64,000 bases of DNA from positions 868,001 through 932,000 of the forward strand of contig NC_091278.1 of the NCBI RefSeq assembly GCF_042100115.1, given 5' to 3'. Numbering within the stretch: the first letter of the stretch is position 1; each line of letters opens with the position of its first letter. The position numbers were made by a program, and so were the translations under genes. This DNA is from Alternaria dauci (taxonomy: Eukaryota > Ascomycota > Dothideomycetes > Pleosporales > Pleosporaceae). Positions 33,077-46,308 of this stretch are shown piece after piece. The notes under the pieces were generated by a model that saw only the letters and a list, made by a program, of their open reading frames with translations, was not told the origin of the DNA and ran no database searches.

Positions 33077-35131
33077 ATGTCCGACTCTCTGGAACCACCG
33101 GCCAAAAGGGCGCGGTTGGAAGCGGACGCACCCTTTTATGGCACATCTACATCTGCATCTGCGCTCGACGCGCCTGGCTCGCCTGTCGATGACATGGACG
33201 ACGACTTTTACGACACTACGCCCGTCAAGCCCTCTGCGCTGCCTACGGCGGTAGACGGGACGACGTCGTTGTTTGCTACGGCGGCACCCGCGCCAGCCTT
33301 TCACCTCCCTGGACTCGGCTCTGTGAGCGAGCCCCCGGTCGCGCAGTCGCAACCACAGAGCGGCGCGGTCGTCCAAGACGACGCCCCTGAAGACGGCGAG
33401 CTCTCAGATGAGGAGGCCTTTTACCATGATGCCAGCCCGCAGGCCGACATCCCAGTCGCGCCGCCCGTAGCCAATCAGGGCCAGGCGCAGGATGAGGCTC
33501 CACAGCACTCTGAGCCGCATCTCTCTTCTGTCCAAGACGCTGCGACTGCTGCTGCCGATACGCCAGCCGTTGACACGGATGGTGAGCTTGACGCGGCTCT
33601 TACTGCCGCCATAGACCTCCAGAACGAGACTGAAGCCACCGCCAAAGATGCCTCTGCACCCGATGGCGCAGCTTTCGATAGCAAGGCCGAATTCCTGCGC
33701 GCGGCCGAAGCCAACAGGCATGACCAGAACGCCGAATGGCAGCTAGACTCGGACGCGTCTGATTCAGACTCGTCCTCGGATTCCTCCAGCTCTGACGATA
33801 GCTCAGATGAGGGATCAGACGAGGGCGAGCTGCTCGATCCCGAAGAGCAGGTCCGCCTCCTCATGGCCGAAGCTGCCGATGAGCCAGGCGCTTCGGGCCC
33901 AGTCAAGGTCAAGACGCTCAACGAACAGGACGAGAAATACGAGATGCCAGACATTACAGTCACCGAAAGCACAAAGATCACAGAACTCGGCAAGGTGGAA
34001 TCTATTGTCGGAAACCTCGTCGTCGTCAAAGCCAACATGTCTGGCGACGAACAAGTGCTCGAGTCTGGCTCTGCGCTGTGTCTAGGAAATCGTACCGTTT
34101 GCGGCAAGGTCTCCGAGCAGATTGGCCGTGTGGAGGAGCCTCGCTACTCTTTCGGCTTCAACGACGCCGCTGAACTTGAGAATCTAGGTATTCAAAAGGA
34201 TACGCCCATCTACTATGTGGATGAGCACTCGACCTTCACCGAAACAGAACCCATCCGCCAGCAGAAGCATACCGATGCATCGAACCTCCACGACGAAGAG
34301 ACCAACGATGTCGAGTTCTCAGACGACGAGAAGGAGGCCGAATATAAGCGCGAACAGAAGGCTAAGAAGCGCGCGAGGGCAGACACCAACGACGAGCAGC
34401 CGGCTGTCAACATCCCTACGGGGCCAAGACTACATGTAGACGCACCGGCACCTCCCATCTACAGGCCCATGGAGTACCAGGGTGGTGGTCTGAAATACAG
34501 CGACGATGAAGATGAAGACCTGGGCATGTACAAGCCGCTTGCCCGACCAGATCACTTTGAGCAAATCGTTGGCCAAGGTGCGCCGCTCGAAGACCGTAGT
34601 CACGTTCGAAGGGGCATGGGTCGCGGCAGAGGACCTTGGGGTGATCGAGGTCGCGGCTTCCGTGGACGAGGAGGAGGCGGCGGTCGCGGTGACTTTGGTG
34701 GCGGCCGCGGCGACAGAGGAGGCTATGGCGGCGGACGAGGCGATTTTGGGGGAGGCCGCGGTGGAGGACAGCAAAGCAATCGGGGAGGCGGCAACAACAA
34801 CAACAACAACAACAACGCCAACAACCAAAATAACAGAGGCGGTGGTGACAAGGGCGGGCGTGGCGGCAAGAACCAATCTGACCGTGGCAGGCAACAGGAC
34901 CAGTTCAACGATCGCCAGCAGAACAACCAGCAGAGAAACCAATATTCGGCATCGCCAGCCCGCCAGCAACAAGATCGTAGCCAGTCTCACTCTCAGCAGG
35001 ACCGCAACCAGCCTCAGCAAGCCCAATCTCAACAGTCTCCATCAGGAGGCGGCGGCGGCGGCAAGAACAAGAACCGCAAGCAGCGACAGCGTGAAAAGAG
35101 GGAACGGGAACGTCAGCAACAACAGCAACAG

Positions 35132-35162
<31 letters not shown>

Positions 35163-35668
35163 CGCAACAGCCTCCGAAACAGCAACATGCTTCTCCAGCA
35201 CCTTCTGGACCGTCAAATGCTAACGCTTATGCAAACAACAGTAATGCAGGTTGGCCAGTGCCCTTCTCCGGGCCATCACAGCCAGCGGTGCCATATGCTG
35301 CCGCACCTGTGCCTCCGCCACCAGCAGCGTACAACTACCAGCAGTCGTATACCCCTCAACCTCAATCAGTCGCTGCAGTACAGCCACCCCAACAGCAGAA
35401 CCAGGCGGCCAACCTGGCAGCGTGGGCGCAGTGGTTCCAGGTCGTGGGAGCCATGAGTGGACAGCAGCAAGCACAACAACCACAGATGCCAGCACAAGCA
35501 CCTGCGCCGCCCCCACTTCAGCCACACACGCAGTATTCTTACCCTAACCAGCAATATGCGCAGCCAGCAGCTCCTGCAAATCCTCCGCAACAGGGCAATG
35601 CTCAAGCTGGAGCGCAGTCTCTGCAAGATATTCTGCGAGCTCTTCAAGGCGGTGGCGCACCTCAGTAG
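33077..35668 (+). CDS. naf1: NAF1-like H/ACA snoRNP assembly factor
   Basis: Single open frame of 863 residues. The Gar1/Naf1 core is clear at about 295-385: ITELGKVESIVGNLVVVKA, then GNRTVCGKVSEQIGRVEEP, YSFGF and DTPIYYVDEHSTF. Naf1 binds Cbf5/dyskerin early in H/ACA particle assembly in the nucleoplasm and is later replaced by Gar1. The N-terminal 280 residues are acidic with a Ser/Asp run (DSDSSSDSSSSDDSSDEGSD), as in other Naf1 proteins. After the core come a KKRAR basic patch, an RGG-rich block (about 510-575), an Asn run, a Gln run of about 20 (about 680-700), and a Pro/Gln-rich tail. The RGG and Gln/Asn blocks suggest RNA contact and condensate behaviour (inference). Longer than yeast Naf1 because of this C-terminal tail. 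Confidence 0.95.
34616..34855 (+). repeat. RGG-rich and Asn-run coding repeat in naf1
   Basis: Repeated GGnCGnGG triplets encode GRGRG, GGGRGDFGGGRGDRGGYGG-type units, followed by AAC repeats encoding an Asn run near 34795-34818. Confidence 0.85.
35116..35178 (+). repeat. CAG/CAA repeat encoding poly-Gln in naf1
   Basis: About 20 mixed CAG/CAA codons followed by Pro/Gln codons. Mixed codons should limit slippage, but the tract is still a likely length polymorphism. Confidence 0.9.
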
Positions 35669-37179
35669 GCTCGAGGACAGTTGATCAAATCGGAAGTGTG
35701 TTTTGTAAGATTATTCTGTTTCAGTATGAGGCATGGTACGTGGAAGCTGTTCTGATGGCACGCCATGGCAACTTGACGAAGCATGCCTCTGGTACTGGAT
35801 ACAGGTCTCACTCTAGATGCGGAAATGCAGATGTAGTGCGTCACTACAAAAAGAGGCATCTGAGGTAGACAGGGCGACGTACAAGCTTTAATGATTGCTT
35901 TATTAGATAAGTTGCGATGAGTGGCCTGTTGTGAAATGATCCGAGCCGGTAGCCGAGAAGAAGCAGTTGGGATGAGTTTGAAGGACGTAATATGATGATG
36001 CCCAGGCCGGCACCTTGATAATCATTCACAATACACATGTCCGCAGTGTGGCAATATGGAGGTTTGACGCGAGCCCTATTGGCCCCCGTCGAAGTAATAT
36101 TTCCCATCACGTCAGCGTTGAGCGCAGCAAAGTAAACACACACAAAGATGCATGCCTCGTAGAGGCTCGGCAGCACGAAAGAGTGCCTTGGACAATACGG
36201 CAAATGGGCAACAGCTTGGCTAGCCCGCAGCCCACAGACACCCTAGACGTCGGAGGTCAATGAAACGGTGTGGTTTGGGCCAAAGGATAAGAAATGGTGT
36301 CCAGCCACGCCACAAAGTCGGATTCGCTTTCGGCCCAAGCTATCGATAATTAGTTCTGCCATCAAGGAGACACCGATGCGGGATGCGGTTGTGCACAGTA
36401 GCATGGATGAAATGGATGACGATGGTGGTGGTGTTGTAGCAAACGTGGCTATGAAAAGCGGGGTGGGGGGGAAGGAGGTGCGACGACTAGACACAAGTCA
36501 GAGGCACTGCAATAGGCATATGCTGCAAACAGAAGGGGTGAGATGCAACTATCAAAAGCCGGTAGTGCAACGTTTGTCGTTGTTGACATTACTGCATGCG
36601 GTCCCAGGTAGCTCCGGGTGCAGGCTCAGGCTCAGGCCCATGTTCTAGGCCGGGGAGGGGATTGCTAGGACGGCTGCTCGGTAGGACCCCGTAGTGTGTA
36701 GGCAGCTGGGAGGGTTAGCCGTCTTGTGTGGGCTGTGGTGTGGGTGCAGGTGGCGCATTGTTGCTCGATGCATACAGGCTTGATGCTGCTCTCCATACCA
36801 AAGTGGAGCCCCCCATGCCCATGCACCATCAGAGAGGAAGACAGCCCAGCGTCGTCGAGAGTAGTCAGCCGTTCTTCACGACCACGACTACGACTACAAC
36901 CACAACCACCACGCATCGCCCGCCCCGTGACGCATCGTGCTGCTGTCTCTCCGCCCGCCCCCACGCTGCTGCTGCCGCTGCTCTTGTGCCGACCGCCGCC
37001 CATGTTGCACACCTCGAGCTGCTGTCCCGCCTCGATGAAGTAGCCGTCCCAGCCCTTTCTGCGCAAGCAGTTCCCATCACCCCTACCCCCCGCCGCCGCC
37101 TAGACGCTGCCATCGACGCTGCAGACGCGCGGGCCACTGTCGCGACTCACCCACTGCACGCCCCCCGCCGCCCGCGACC
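35669..37179. other. Intergenic, probable long leader of adenylate cyclase
   Basis: Holds the naf1 3' flank and the adenylate cyclase promoter and leader. The last 450 bases are C-rich with CCGCC and CGACTAC repeats (about 36885-36915). No gene supported. Confidence 0.5.
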
Positions 37180-40100
37180 ATGACGCGGAATGAGACCATC
37201 GGCCGCCATGGATCGGTGGAGAGCTCGTGGAGTTCGCGCTCCGGCGACACGATACGGCCGTATGGACGCGCGGGCTCGCTGAGGGGCACCCCTGTGACTG
37301 TCAAGACGGACAAGAATCTCAATTCGCGGTATGTTGTTCCATCTTGGTGCTGCGAGCGCTGGGCGCCGTGGTGGGGAGGTTGCGCGCGCTGTGCGCCTCG
37401 ACCGCGGCCCTCGCGTCGTCCCCAAATGGCGCGCGAGACATCTGGCGAGCACAATGGCCAGCCTCGCCTCGCAGTGTCTCGCTGCCAGCAGACGTGCATC
37501 GCCGCTCTGCACCACACGAAGCGCTGCTAACACCGTCATGTAGTGTCGAGAGGGAGTCCGAGATCTCGCCTGGCACCGTCCCCCCAGCTCCGCCGCCCAA
37601 GGACCCCTCGCACAAACCGCGCAAGCCTGCCCCTTGGGACAACCCCGCGACGAACACCTTTGGACATCACCGAAAACAGCTGGCTGTCTTGGAGACGTCG
37701 GGAGGACGAGTGCCGTCGATATCGCGAAACCCCCCCACCGCTTCCAGCACCAATTCCCAAATCGCGCCCTGGTCGACCGCGCCCAACGGGACCAGCATGG
37801 CCAACGGTGTCTGGAGCAGCTTCTTCAATGACTCAAACGAGGACGTGTCGCAATCGTCGCCTGGATTTCGCCCCGCCGCTGGTGCCAGGGAGGACAGCAT
37901 GGGCTTTCCCTTGAAGGACGACAGACGGCCGTCTGTAGCCAGCGCCACCACGGTCAGCAGCACTGGCTCCAAGTCGAGCATGGGCAGAGGCTTCCACAAA
38001 CGCCTGCAGAACGTATTCGGAGAAGACTTCCCTGCCGACGACCGTCAAAACTCGGACACGAGCTTGAACACGCAGCAGCGGAACCGTGGCAACTCCCTCA
38101 GCAACACCATAGGCAGCAAGCAACAGTCCCGCCCGACCTCGCCTACCAGTTCGCGGCCACGTACACCGCAAGCATCCTCGGAAGTCACGCCATGGGAATT
38201 CCAAGACTCAAAGGTAACTCTTCAATTGGTTTTTGGGCCTCCGCCGAGGAAGGCACTTTTGTCTTCCTACTCCTCGTGCCCCTTCCTTATTTCTCCGCTA
38301 CCACGCACCGCGACCTCGGACCTGTATCACTAACCCCTCATAGGACATACCTACTCCAGGTGAGAATGGAGGACGTCGCTCGTCCGAGCAACATTCAGCC
38401 AAATCGGGTCGGTCGCATCACAAGCTGCACGTAAGGCTGCCCGGCACTGGCCATCGGCACAAGGGCAGCAAGGAGGAAAACAAGGCTCCGGACGGACGCG
38501 CAGACATAAACCAGTCTTACCCGCTGCGCCCCACCACCAGCCGCGACGATTCCACATACAGCGTTCGCCCGAACCAGCCTTCCGCCCTCAGCTCCGCGTT
38601 CGCCTCCAAGACTAGCCTTCTGGGACGACCTTCGAGCCCGACGCCAAGCTCATACTCGGATATGACACGAGATGAGAGGATAGCGCAGCGATCGCCCAGC
38701 ACCAACAAGACGTCACACGGCTTCTTCGCGCGACTACGAGGCAAAGACAAGGACAAGTCGGATCGCATACTGCCATCAGACAACCTCAAAAACCTGACTG
38801 CCGCTGGAACCGCTTCGGCCACCTCTCTGAGTCCCTCCATCAATAGCGCACGGCTCGCAAGACCAGAGGCGTCTCCGCAGGCCACCATGGCAAAGCGGCA
38901 GGCTGTCAACAACGGTGTCGAAGCCCAAGGTAAAGAGCAGAGGGTGAGAGCTCCTCACCACCGTCTGCCTACCTTCCGGAAAGACAAGCGCCCACCCGCG
39001 AGCGAGCACACCGGACGAGACCCCAACGATACCATCGCTAGTATGGCAGGCAACGATGCCGTCTTCTTCCTAGACAGGAATCTCGACGACATGGAAGGCA
39101 TCGTGAACCCTACTTCACAACAACCGCCTATGACGCCGCCTGTCGGAGAGGTGCCAAAACAGCCACCAAACCTCGGCGAAGACATCTCTGTACCGGGGCC
39201 CGATGACGACGGTACCGCAGCCTGGGACGCGCCAGACTCCTGGGCCGTAAAGCGCATGAAAGACGAGATGGACAAGCTGGGCGACGCTGAGGAGGCTACG
39301 ACTCCTTGCAAGGAAGAGAGCGACAACAAGACATACTGCCTGCGTATTTTCAGAGTCGATTCGACGTTTGCAACACTATCAGCCACCCTGAACACAACCG
39401 TACAAGAGATCATACAGATACTAGGTAAAAAAACCGTGCTACAGGACGAACTGGACAATTATCACATTGTGATGCGGAAACACGATACCTCGCGGCAACT
39501 GGAGAGTAACGAGCGCCCGCTGTTAATCCAGAAGCGGTTGCTAGAACTTGCCGGGTACACCGATCAGGATCGCCTGGAGGATGTTGGGCGTGAGGATAAC
39601 AGCTACCTCTGCAGGTTCACCTTCCTCCCAGCCAAGATGAGCGGATACTCCAGTCTGGAACGGGATCCCGGATTCAGCAAGATGCAAAAGTTCAGTCACA
39701 TTGATCTTCAAGGTCGAAACCTCATCACCATACCCATCACACTCTACCAGAAAGCGACCGAGATAATATCGCTCAACCTGTCACGCAATCTGTCACTTGA
39801 CGTTCCCAGAGACTTCATTCTTGCATGCACCAATTTGCGGGAGATCAAATACACCAGTAATGACGCCCGACGACTACCTCCTAGTCTAAGCCTTGCCAGC
39901 CGTTTGACCATGTTGGACATCTCAAACAACCGTCTCCAATCTCTTGATCGCGCCGAATTGTACAAGCTGCAAAGTCTTCAAGGTCTTCGACTTTCCAACA
40001 ACGGGCTGACCCGACTACCAAGATACTTTGGGGAGTACCGTGCGCTTCGCAGTCTGAATCTAAGCTCAAATTCTTTGAGCGAGTTTCCCGACTTTCTGTG

Positions 40101-43100
40101 CGAAGTCCGGACCCTGGTAGATCTTGATATCAGCTTCAACTCGATATCGAGCTTGCCCAAGATTGGCCAACTGACATGTCTGGAGAGGCTCTGGGCAACG
40201 AACAATAAGTTGACTGGTAGCTTCCCTTCAACACTGAGCAATCTGGTCAACCTTCGAGAAATTGATGTACGGTTCAACGCGCTTGATAGTATGGATGTCA
40301 TGTCCCAGCTACCGCGACTGGAGTACCTGATGATCGGACATAACTCTATTTCCGCTTTCGAAGGCTATTTTCCCAAGATCCGTGTGCTCCACATGAACCA
40401 TAATCCAGTCACACGTTTTGGTCTCACTCAGGCAACACCATCACTGTCCGTCCTCAATCTTGCATCAGCCAAATTGGCGCAATTGCCCGAGGATCTGTTT
40501 GGGAAATTGACCGGTCTCACAAAGCTTATCCTCGACAAGAACCACTTCACCTCCATATCGAACAACATCGGAAAGCTCTATAGGCTGGAACATCTCAGTG
40601 TGGCCCGAAATTCGTTGGACGTATTGCCTGCCGAGATCGGTCGTTTAGTGGAGCTTCGCTATCTGGATGTGCGCGAGAACAACCTGAATAAACTTCCCCA
40701 GGAACTGTGGTATGCTCGGCGACTCGAGACACTGAATGTTTCTTCCAACGTCCTCGAAGCATTCCCCAAACCGGGCGCATCACCTCCGCAGGTAACCAAC
40801 GGCGATCAGTCTCAGGTAGACGGCGCGTCTGCAGTCGTCACACCAGGCTTGGCCTCAAGTCCCAGTTACGAAGAGCTGGGAAAGCTGGAAGATTTCCAGA
40901 ATCGCCGTCCTAGCGAGGCATCAGGAGGCCTTAGTGTTGGTACATCGTCTGCTTCTTCGCAACGGAAGGGATCCCAGGCATCATACAACACTTCGAGCAC
41001 AGCACGCAAGCCATCAGTAGCGTCGCGTGCACCCACTGAAGGGACACTGACTCCCGTGTCCCGCAAAGACTCCAGCCTTAGTAGCCGTATGGTGACTACT
41101 TTCGCGGGTTCTCTTCGACACGTATTCCTGGCTGACAACCGGCTAAACGACGACGTGTTTGACGAACTGTGTCTACTTCCCGAGTTGCGAATCGTGAATT
41201 TGTCATACAATCTTATCTACGATGTACCACCTCGCACGATCCGAAGATGGCAACACCTCACTGAGCTTTACTTATCGGGTAACGACTTGACATCTCTCCC
41301 GGCAGAGGACCTGGAGGAAGTTGGTTCGCTCAAGGTCCTTCACATCAACAACAACAAGTTCCAGGTCCTGCCGGCGGAACTTGGCAAGGTTGCGCAGTTG
41401 GCGGTTCTCGACGTCGCTAGCAACTCGCTGAAATACAATGTGTCGAATTGGCCATATGACTGGAATTGGAACTGGAACCACAAACTCCGCTACCTGAATT
41501 TGTCGGGCAACAAGCGTCTAGAGATCAAACCCAGCGGCTCGTACAGCGGTAGTGGCATGAGCATGCGAGAAGGGCGCGACCTCACTGACTTCAGCTCTTT
41601 GATTAATCTTCGAGTGCTGGGGCTTATGGATGTCACAATGATGGTTCCCTCAGTACCCGAGCAGTCAGAAGACCGGCGAGTGCGCACTGCTGGCTCGGCT
41701 GTTGGGACAATGGCGTACGGCATGGCTGATTCGCTGGGTCGCAACGAACACATCTCAACCATGGATATGGTTGTGCCCCGCTTCCGTAGTCATGACGATG
41801 AGCAGCTGCTCGGTCTGTTTGACGCACAACCGCTCGCTGGTGGTGGAGCCAAAATCGCCAAGTACCTGTATGATCACTTCAAGAACCGGTTCGCCAACGA
41901 GCTCGAGCGTTTACAACCGAGTGAAACCCCATCGGACGCTTTGCGACGAACTTACCTTGGCCTCAACAAGGAACTAGCTACCGCTGCAAGTCAGGGTCTG
42001 GACAAGAACGGTCTCACTGCACCATCGACACAAACACGCAGTTCCATGCCCGATCTCAGCGATGATGACATGACGTCTGGAAGCGTGGCAACGGTACTGT
42101 TTCTGAAAGAGATGGAACTTTACATCTCCAACGTTGGCGACGCACAAGCCCTTCTGATCCGTTCAGAAGGAGGACACAAAATTCTTACCAGGAAACACGA
42201 CCCCGCTGAGCCTGGTGAGAGGTCCAGGATACGAGAAGCCGGAGGGTTTGTCTCGCGACAGGGTAAACTCAACGATGTTCTGGAGGTTTCGAGAGCATTT
42301 GGATACGTCCAAATGTCTCCATCGGTTATTGCTTCGCCGCACATCCTCAATCTTACCCTTGGTGACAGAGATGAGATGATCTTAATAGCTTCTCGAGAGC
42401 TTTGGGACTATCTCACCCCGGATTTTGCTGTCGATGTCGCACGATCGGAGCGCGACGACCTGATGGTTGCTGCTCAGAAGCTCCGCGACTTGGCCATCGC
42501 TTTTGGCGCGACTAACAAGATCATGGTCATGTTGCTCGGTGTCAGCGATCTCAAGAGCAAACAACGTGCTCGGTACCGCACGCAGAGCATGTCTCTCATA
42601 CCTGCTCCTGGCGCGGATCCTGATTTTGCGGCAACACGAAGACGCGGAAAGAAGGGCAACTTGGTTGGCGATTCTAAGCTTGCTCGACTCGACAACGAGG
42701 TGGATGCACCAACCGGAGAGGTCAGTCTGGTGTTCACAGATATCAAGAACTCGACGATACTCTGGGAGACATACCCGATTGCCATGCGCTCCGCGATCAA
42801 GATGCACAATGAGCTCATGCGTCGACAGCTGCGCATCATTGGTGGTTACGAAGTCAAGACGGAAGGTGATGCCTTCATGGTCGCTTTCCGCACTGTAACG
42901 TCAGCTCTGCTGTGGTGTTTCACAATCCAGAGCCAGTTACTTGAAGTGCAGTGGCCGCAAGAGATTCTCAACAGCGTCAATGGACAAGAGGTGGTCGATC
43001 CTGATGGTAATGTCATCTTCCGAGGTCTCTCTGTCCGTATGGGTATCCATTGGGGCACACCAGTGTGCGAAGTCGACCCAGTCACCAAGCGCATGGACTA

Positions 43101-43922
43101 CTTTGGACCCATGGTCAATCGTGCCTCGCGTATCTCTTCCGTTGCCGATGGAGGTCAAATCACTGTCTCGTCTGATTTCATCGCTGAGATTCAACGTCTA
43201 CTCGAGACGCACATTGAAGGCGACCGTAAGAACTCTGCCGGATCTGAAGAAGCTTACAGCGACGACATGAACAGCCAGATGATTCGTAGTGAATTGCGGT
43301 CCCTCAGCTCCCAAGGTTTTGAGGTCAAAGACCTCGGTGAACGCCGCCTCAAGGGTCTTGAGAATCCTGAATACATATACCTCATGTACCCCCACTCGCT
43401 CGCTAGTCGTCTTGCTGTTCAACGTCAGACGGAACCGAAGCCTGCGGACCAGCAAAAAGAGCCTACGGCGGGTCAAAAGATGGCGGGTAGTCAGCTCACT
43501 ATCGACACCGAAGACGTATGGAATCTCTGGAACATTAGTCTACGTCTAGAGATGCTGTGCAGTTCACTTGAGAATCCAGGATGCTCAGAGCTGAAGCCGC
43601 CGGAGACGGCCCTCTTGGAGAGAATGAGGAGTAGGGGTGGGGAGATAACGGACCGATTCTTGATCAACTTCGTCGAGCATCAGATCTCCAGAATCGAGGT
43701 ATGATTCCTGAGCTTTTTAGATACGAAGAGAGCGAATACTAATCAAGACGATAGACTTGTGCCAGCACTCTTGCCCTGCGCCACATGGTAAGGCCATTCG
43801 GCTCTGGGTCTCTGCTCGACCAAGCTTGCCATATGGGCGACATTTTCTCCGAACTAGAGGCGAAGCTCAAGCGCCTAGAGGAGTTTGAACGTGGAGCTAT
43901 GGAAGGCATGGCGCCATCATGA
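37180..43922 (+). CDS. cyr1: Adenylate cyclase (fungal Cyr1/AcyA type)
   Basis: Exons 37180-37328, 37544-38213, 38344-43698 and 43755-43922, 2113 residues. Makes cAMP at the inner membrane face for protein kinase A signalling. Domains in order: a disordered basic/Ser-rich N-terminus (about 1-590); a Ras-association domain (about 600-705, TYCLRIFRVDSTFATLS); some 20 leucine-rich repeats (about 720-1325), interrupted by a Ser/Thr-rich insert (about 1090-1190); a PP2C-like domain (about 1405-1675, GGAKIAKYLYDHF and LYISNVGDAQALLI); and a class III cyclase domain (about 1730-1890) with metal-binding Asp in SLVFTDIKNST and EGDAFMVAF. The C-terminal splice joins QISRIE to TCASTLALRHM, completing a Leu-rich end that may bind cyclase-associated protein. 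Introns are 215, 130 and 56 bases, all frame-preserving. Length is normal for filamentous fungi. Confidence 0.97.
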
Positions 43923-45615
43923 AACGCGTCTGTCTAACACGAAACGACCATACATATCCGCAATTACGCAAACTTGCAACATGCGAACACGATCACGCGT
44001 CGCCCGTAGAAAGCGGCGACGTTCAATGACCACAAAGTCTCGCTCCCAATTCGCCTTTTACACAACACCCTATCAGATCCTAATCCATTAGTCTCTTCCT
44101 CGGTGAGGAAGCATGGCAACACCCGCATCTTTTTCTCCCCACAAATTATCGACTCGGCGTTTTATTTCACACTGGCTCGGGAGCGGATGGGACATGGATC
44201 TGTATTGTACAGCACATGCGCATACATGCGGCATAAATGCCCTGGAGACTACGTACCTCTATGTCACCTATACCTTTACCTCACATGACCTCGATACCAT
44301 CACGTATCTTATCACTACCCACAATGTAGGAAACTTCTGAGCGGGTCGCAATTAGGCGGAGGGTTCGTTTTTTTTGGTTTCATGGCGTTTTTGGCGAGGA
44401 GCTCGCTCCTGAGCAGATTCGGGCTTTTGCGCACTATGCGTACTATGTTGTTTTTGCTGGTTAACCTTGGGTTAGGGGCTCTTTTTTTGGTTACGTTTGG
44501 ATTGGAACTGTTAGCTGTACACTTTATTATTATCATGCTGGGTTTGGGGGATGGGGCTTGGGCTTTTGGACGGCTGGGTAGTCGAACGATTGATTTCTGT
44601 TGTTTTCACGGCCTTGAGATGGTTGGTTGGTTGGTTGGTCGGTGGGGGGTGGTTACTCTGCTTTCAGATGATTGGCGGGTGCGGTGAATGTGTGTATGAG
44701 TGCGAGCATGATGGCGAAGGCGAGGGGTGCGTGGAATAGCAGCCTCGTGTTTTGATGATTCGGCCTCTACTATCTTTGAACATGATGCGTTTGTGTTGTC
44801 TTCAGTACGGAACTGATACTATGGATGGTGACAATCTGCGATTGTTGCTCTCTTCTTCTTCTTTCTCGAATGGACGAAAATCATAGCTGTTGAGTGCGCC
44901 TCTTGTCTTTTCTTCGTCTATCACATCCAAAAACACAAGTATGATGTGATATGTAGCCGCTTGTCTGTTCTGCTTCTTTGTCAAAAAAAAAGAATGGGGA
45001 TACTCTACCATGGAGTCCCTCCCACTTTCCAAAAAGTTCAATAGTGTCCAATGTCTTTCTCTTCTAGACACTCCTCTGAGATTGGAGATTGACTGTTACA
45101 TCTCCGCTCTTGAAGTTTGCGAAAAGTTATGCCCACACAGCTCATGTTCGTCTTGGGATCCAAAACCGATACTGGAATGGTCATGAGATGGAATCACGAA
45201 GGCTTTCAATACATTCACAAATCCACAGAACATTCGACTACGATGTCATGGTTTTCGGCTATCTCGGCTTTCTGTGCAAACGTAGTACTTACAACTGTGG
45301 TACTTTACCATTGGGTATATAATTCGCATATCTCGATGACTCTTGTTCCACTACAGCAATGCCCTCACCTTTTTCCAAAAAAAAAATTACACAGCCAGGA
45401 CCTATGGTCTGAGCGTCTTCTGAATATATGCCTCCGAAAATGCAATGAAATCAGAGACGGCAAGTTTACGATCCAAAACAAGCACGAAACCCCAACATGG
45501 AGAAACCCTCCAAGAGTATTTGGATAATATCAACACTGCAATGGCTTACTTCATATACCACTATCGAAGTGTTCTGTCATGAAGGCATCTGTCTATCCCC
45601 TTACCCATCCCAAAC
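43923..45615. other. Convergent 3' flanks, no gene seen
   Basis: Between adenylate cyclase and the RapZ-like gene. G/T-rich from 44340 to 44700 on the plus strand, which makes a hydrophobic open frame there that I do not believe. T-rich and A-rich runs near 44860 and 45380 fit transcript ends. Confidence 0.55.
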
Positions 45616-46308
45616 CTACCAAAGATCACCAGGTCCCCTTCTCCGATGCAAATGCTTGACCACAACGTTCACACCCCTCCGTCTCATCTCTTTGGCAACA
45701 ATCTCCGCTGCACCGACACTTCGATGTGTACCCGCATGACACGTAGTCTGTATCGAGACAACCGGATGACCAGCATTGAAATGGTTGGCAATGAGCATTA
45801 TTGCTTTGTTACTAATATATCATGAATCAATGTCTTGTTTTTTACCTGAGTTCTTCAAATGGCATTGGAGTGTAGATATGGGTACTCACATTTCCCCTAC
45901 GGCTGTCCGACTCTTTAGTATAAATTGTTGTACTTGCGGGCTCACTCCAGAGTACATCTCGCACATTTTGCGTGGTGGTGCACGCCAGTTCTGGCAGTAT
46001 ATGGTGAGAAGGGCTGGTACGTGTGGTACGTGTTCTAGTAGTTGTGCTTCGGCGCCTGGTTGGCATTTGAGGACTTTAGAGGAGTAAGTGGTTATGTATA
46101 GGGTTTTCTGGGCTAATAAAACTTGTGGTTGCAGAAGAGGTTGCTGTGGAAGCAGTAGTTGTTGCTGGGGAGAGTTCTGCTGAGGTGGTAGTAGAAGTGG
46201 TAGTGGTGCGGGGATTAAACCTGCTTGAATAGGCACTTGCACTTGCGGAAGTGGGTATGCGACAGGCTGAAGCAGGAACATCTGCATTTGTGGATATCCT
46301 GGAAACAT
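45616..46308 (-). CDS. RapZ C-terminal-like nucleotide/RNA-binding protein
   Basis: Exons 46308-45890 and 45811-45616, 204 residues; the 78-base intron joins RTAVGEI to NKAIMLIANH in frame. The second half fits the RapZ C-terminal domain: TLYITTYSSK, then NWRAPPRKMCEMYSGVS with VQQFIL, and the final TTCHAGTHRSVGAAEIVAKE followed by RRRGVNVVVKHLHRR. In bacterial RapZ this domain, with its CtGGxHRSV loop, binds a small RNA and a sugar-phosphate ligand; here the loop reads CHAGTHRSV. Small RapZ-like proteins occur in filamentous fungi, function unknown. The first 70 residues are a Gln/Pro/Leu-rich low-complexity stretch with no kinase-like N-terminal domain. An upstream exon is possible because a TTCTAG acceptor-like site precedes the start. 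Confidence 0.68.

Noticed and set aside
33475..34107. 210-codon Ser-rich frame opposite naf1
   Set aside because: Antisense shadow of the acidic/Ser-rich naf1 coding region, whose domain is unmistakable on the plus strand.
34506..35456. 316-codon Ala/Thr/Ser-rich frame overlapping naf1
   Set aside because: A shifted frame kept open by the repetitive RGG, Asn and Gln codons; the NAF1 frame spans it with a known domain.
44382..44687. Hydrophobic 101-codon open frame that looks like a membrane protein
   Set aside because: The plus strand is G/T-rich here, which alone yields Leu, Val, Phe and Gly codons; no homologous pattern or splice sites.
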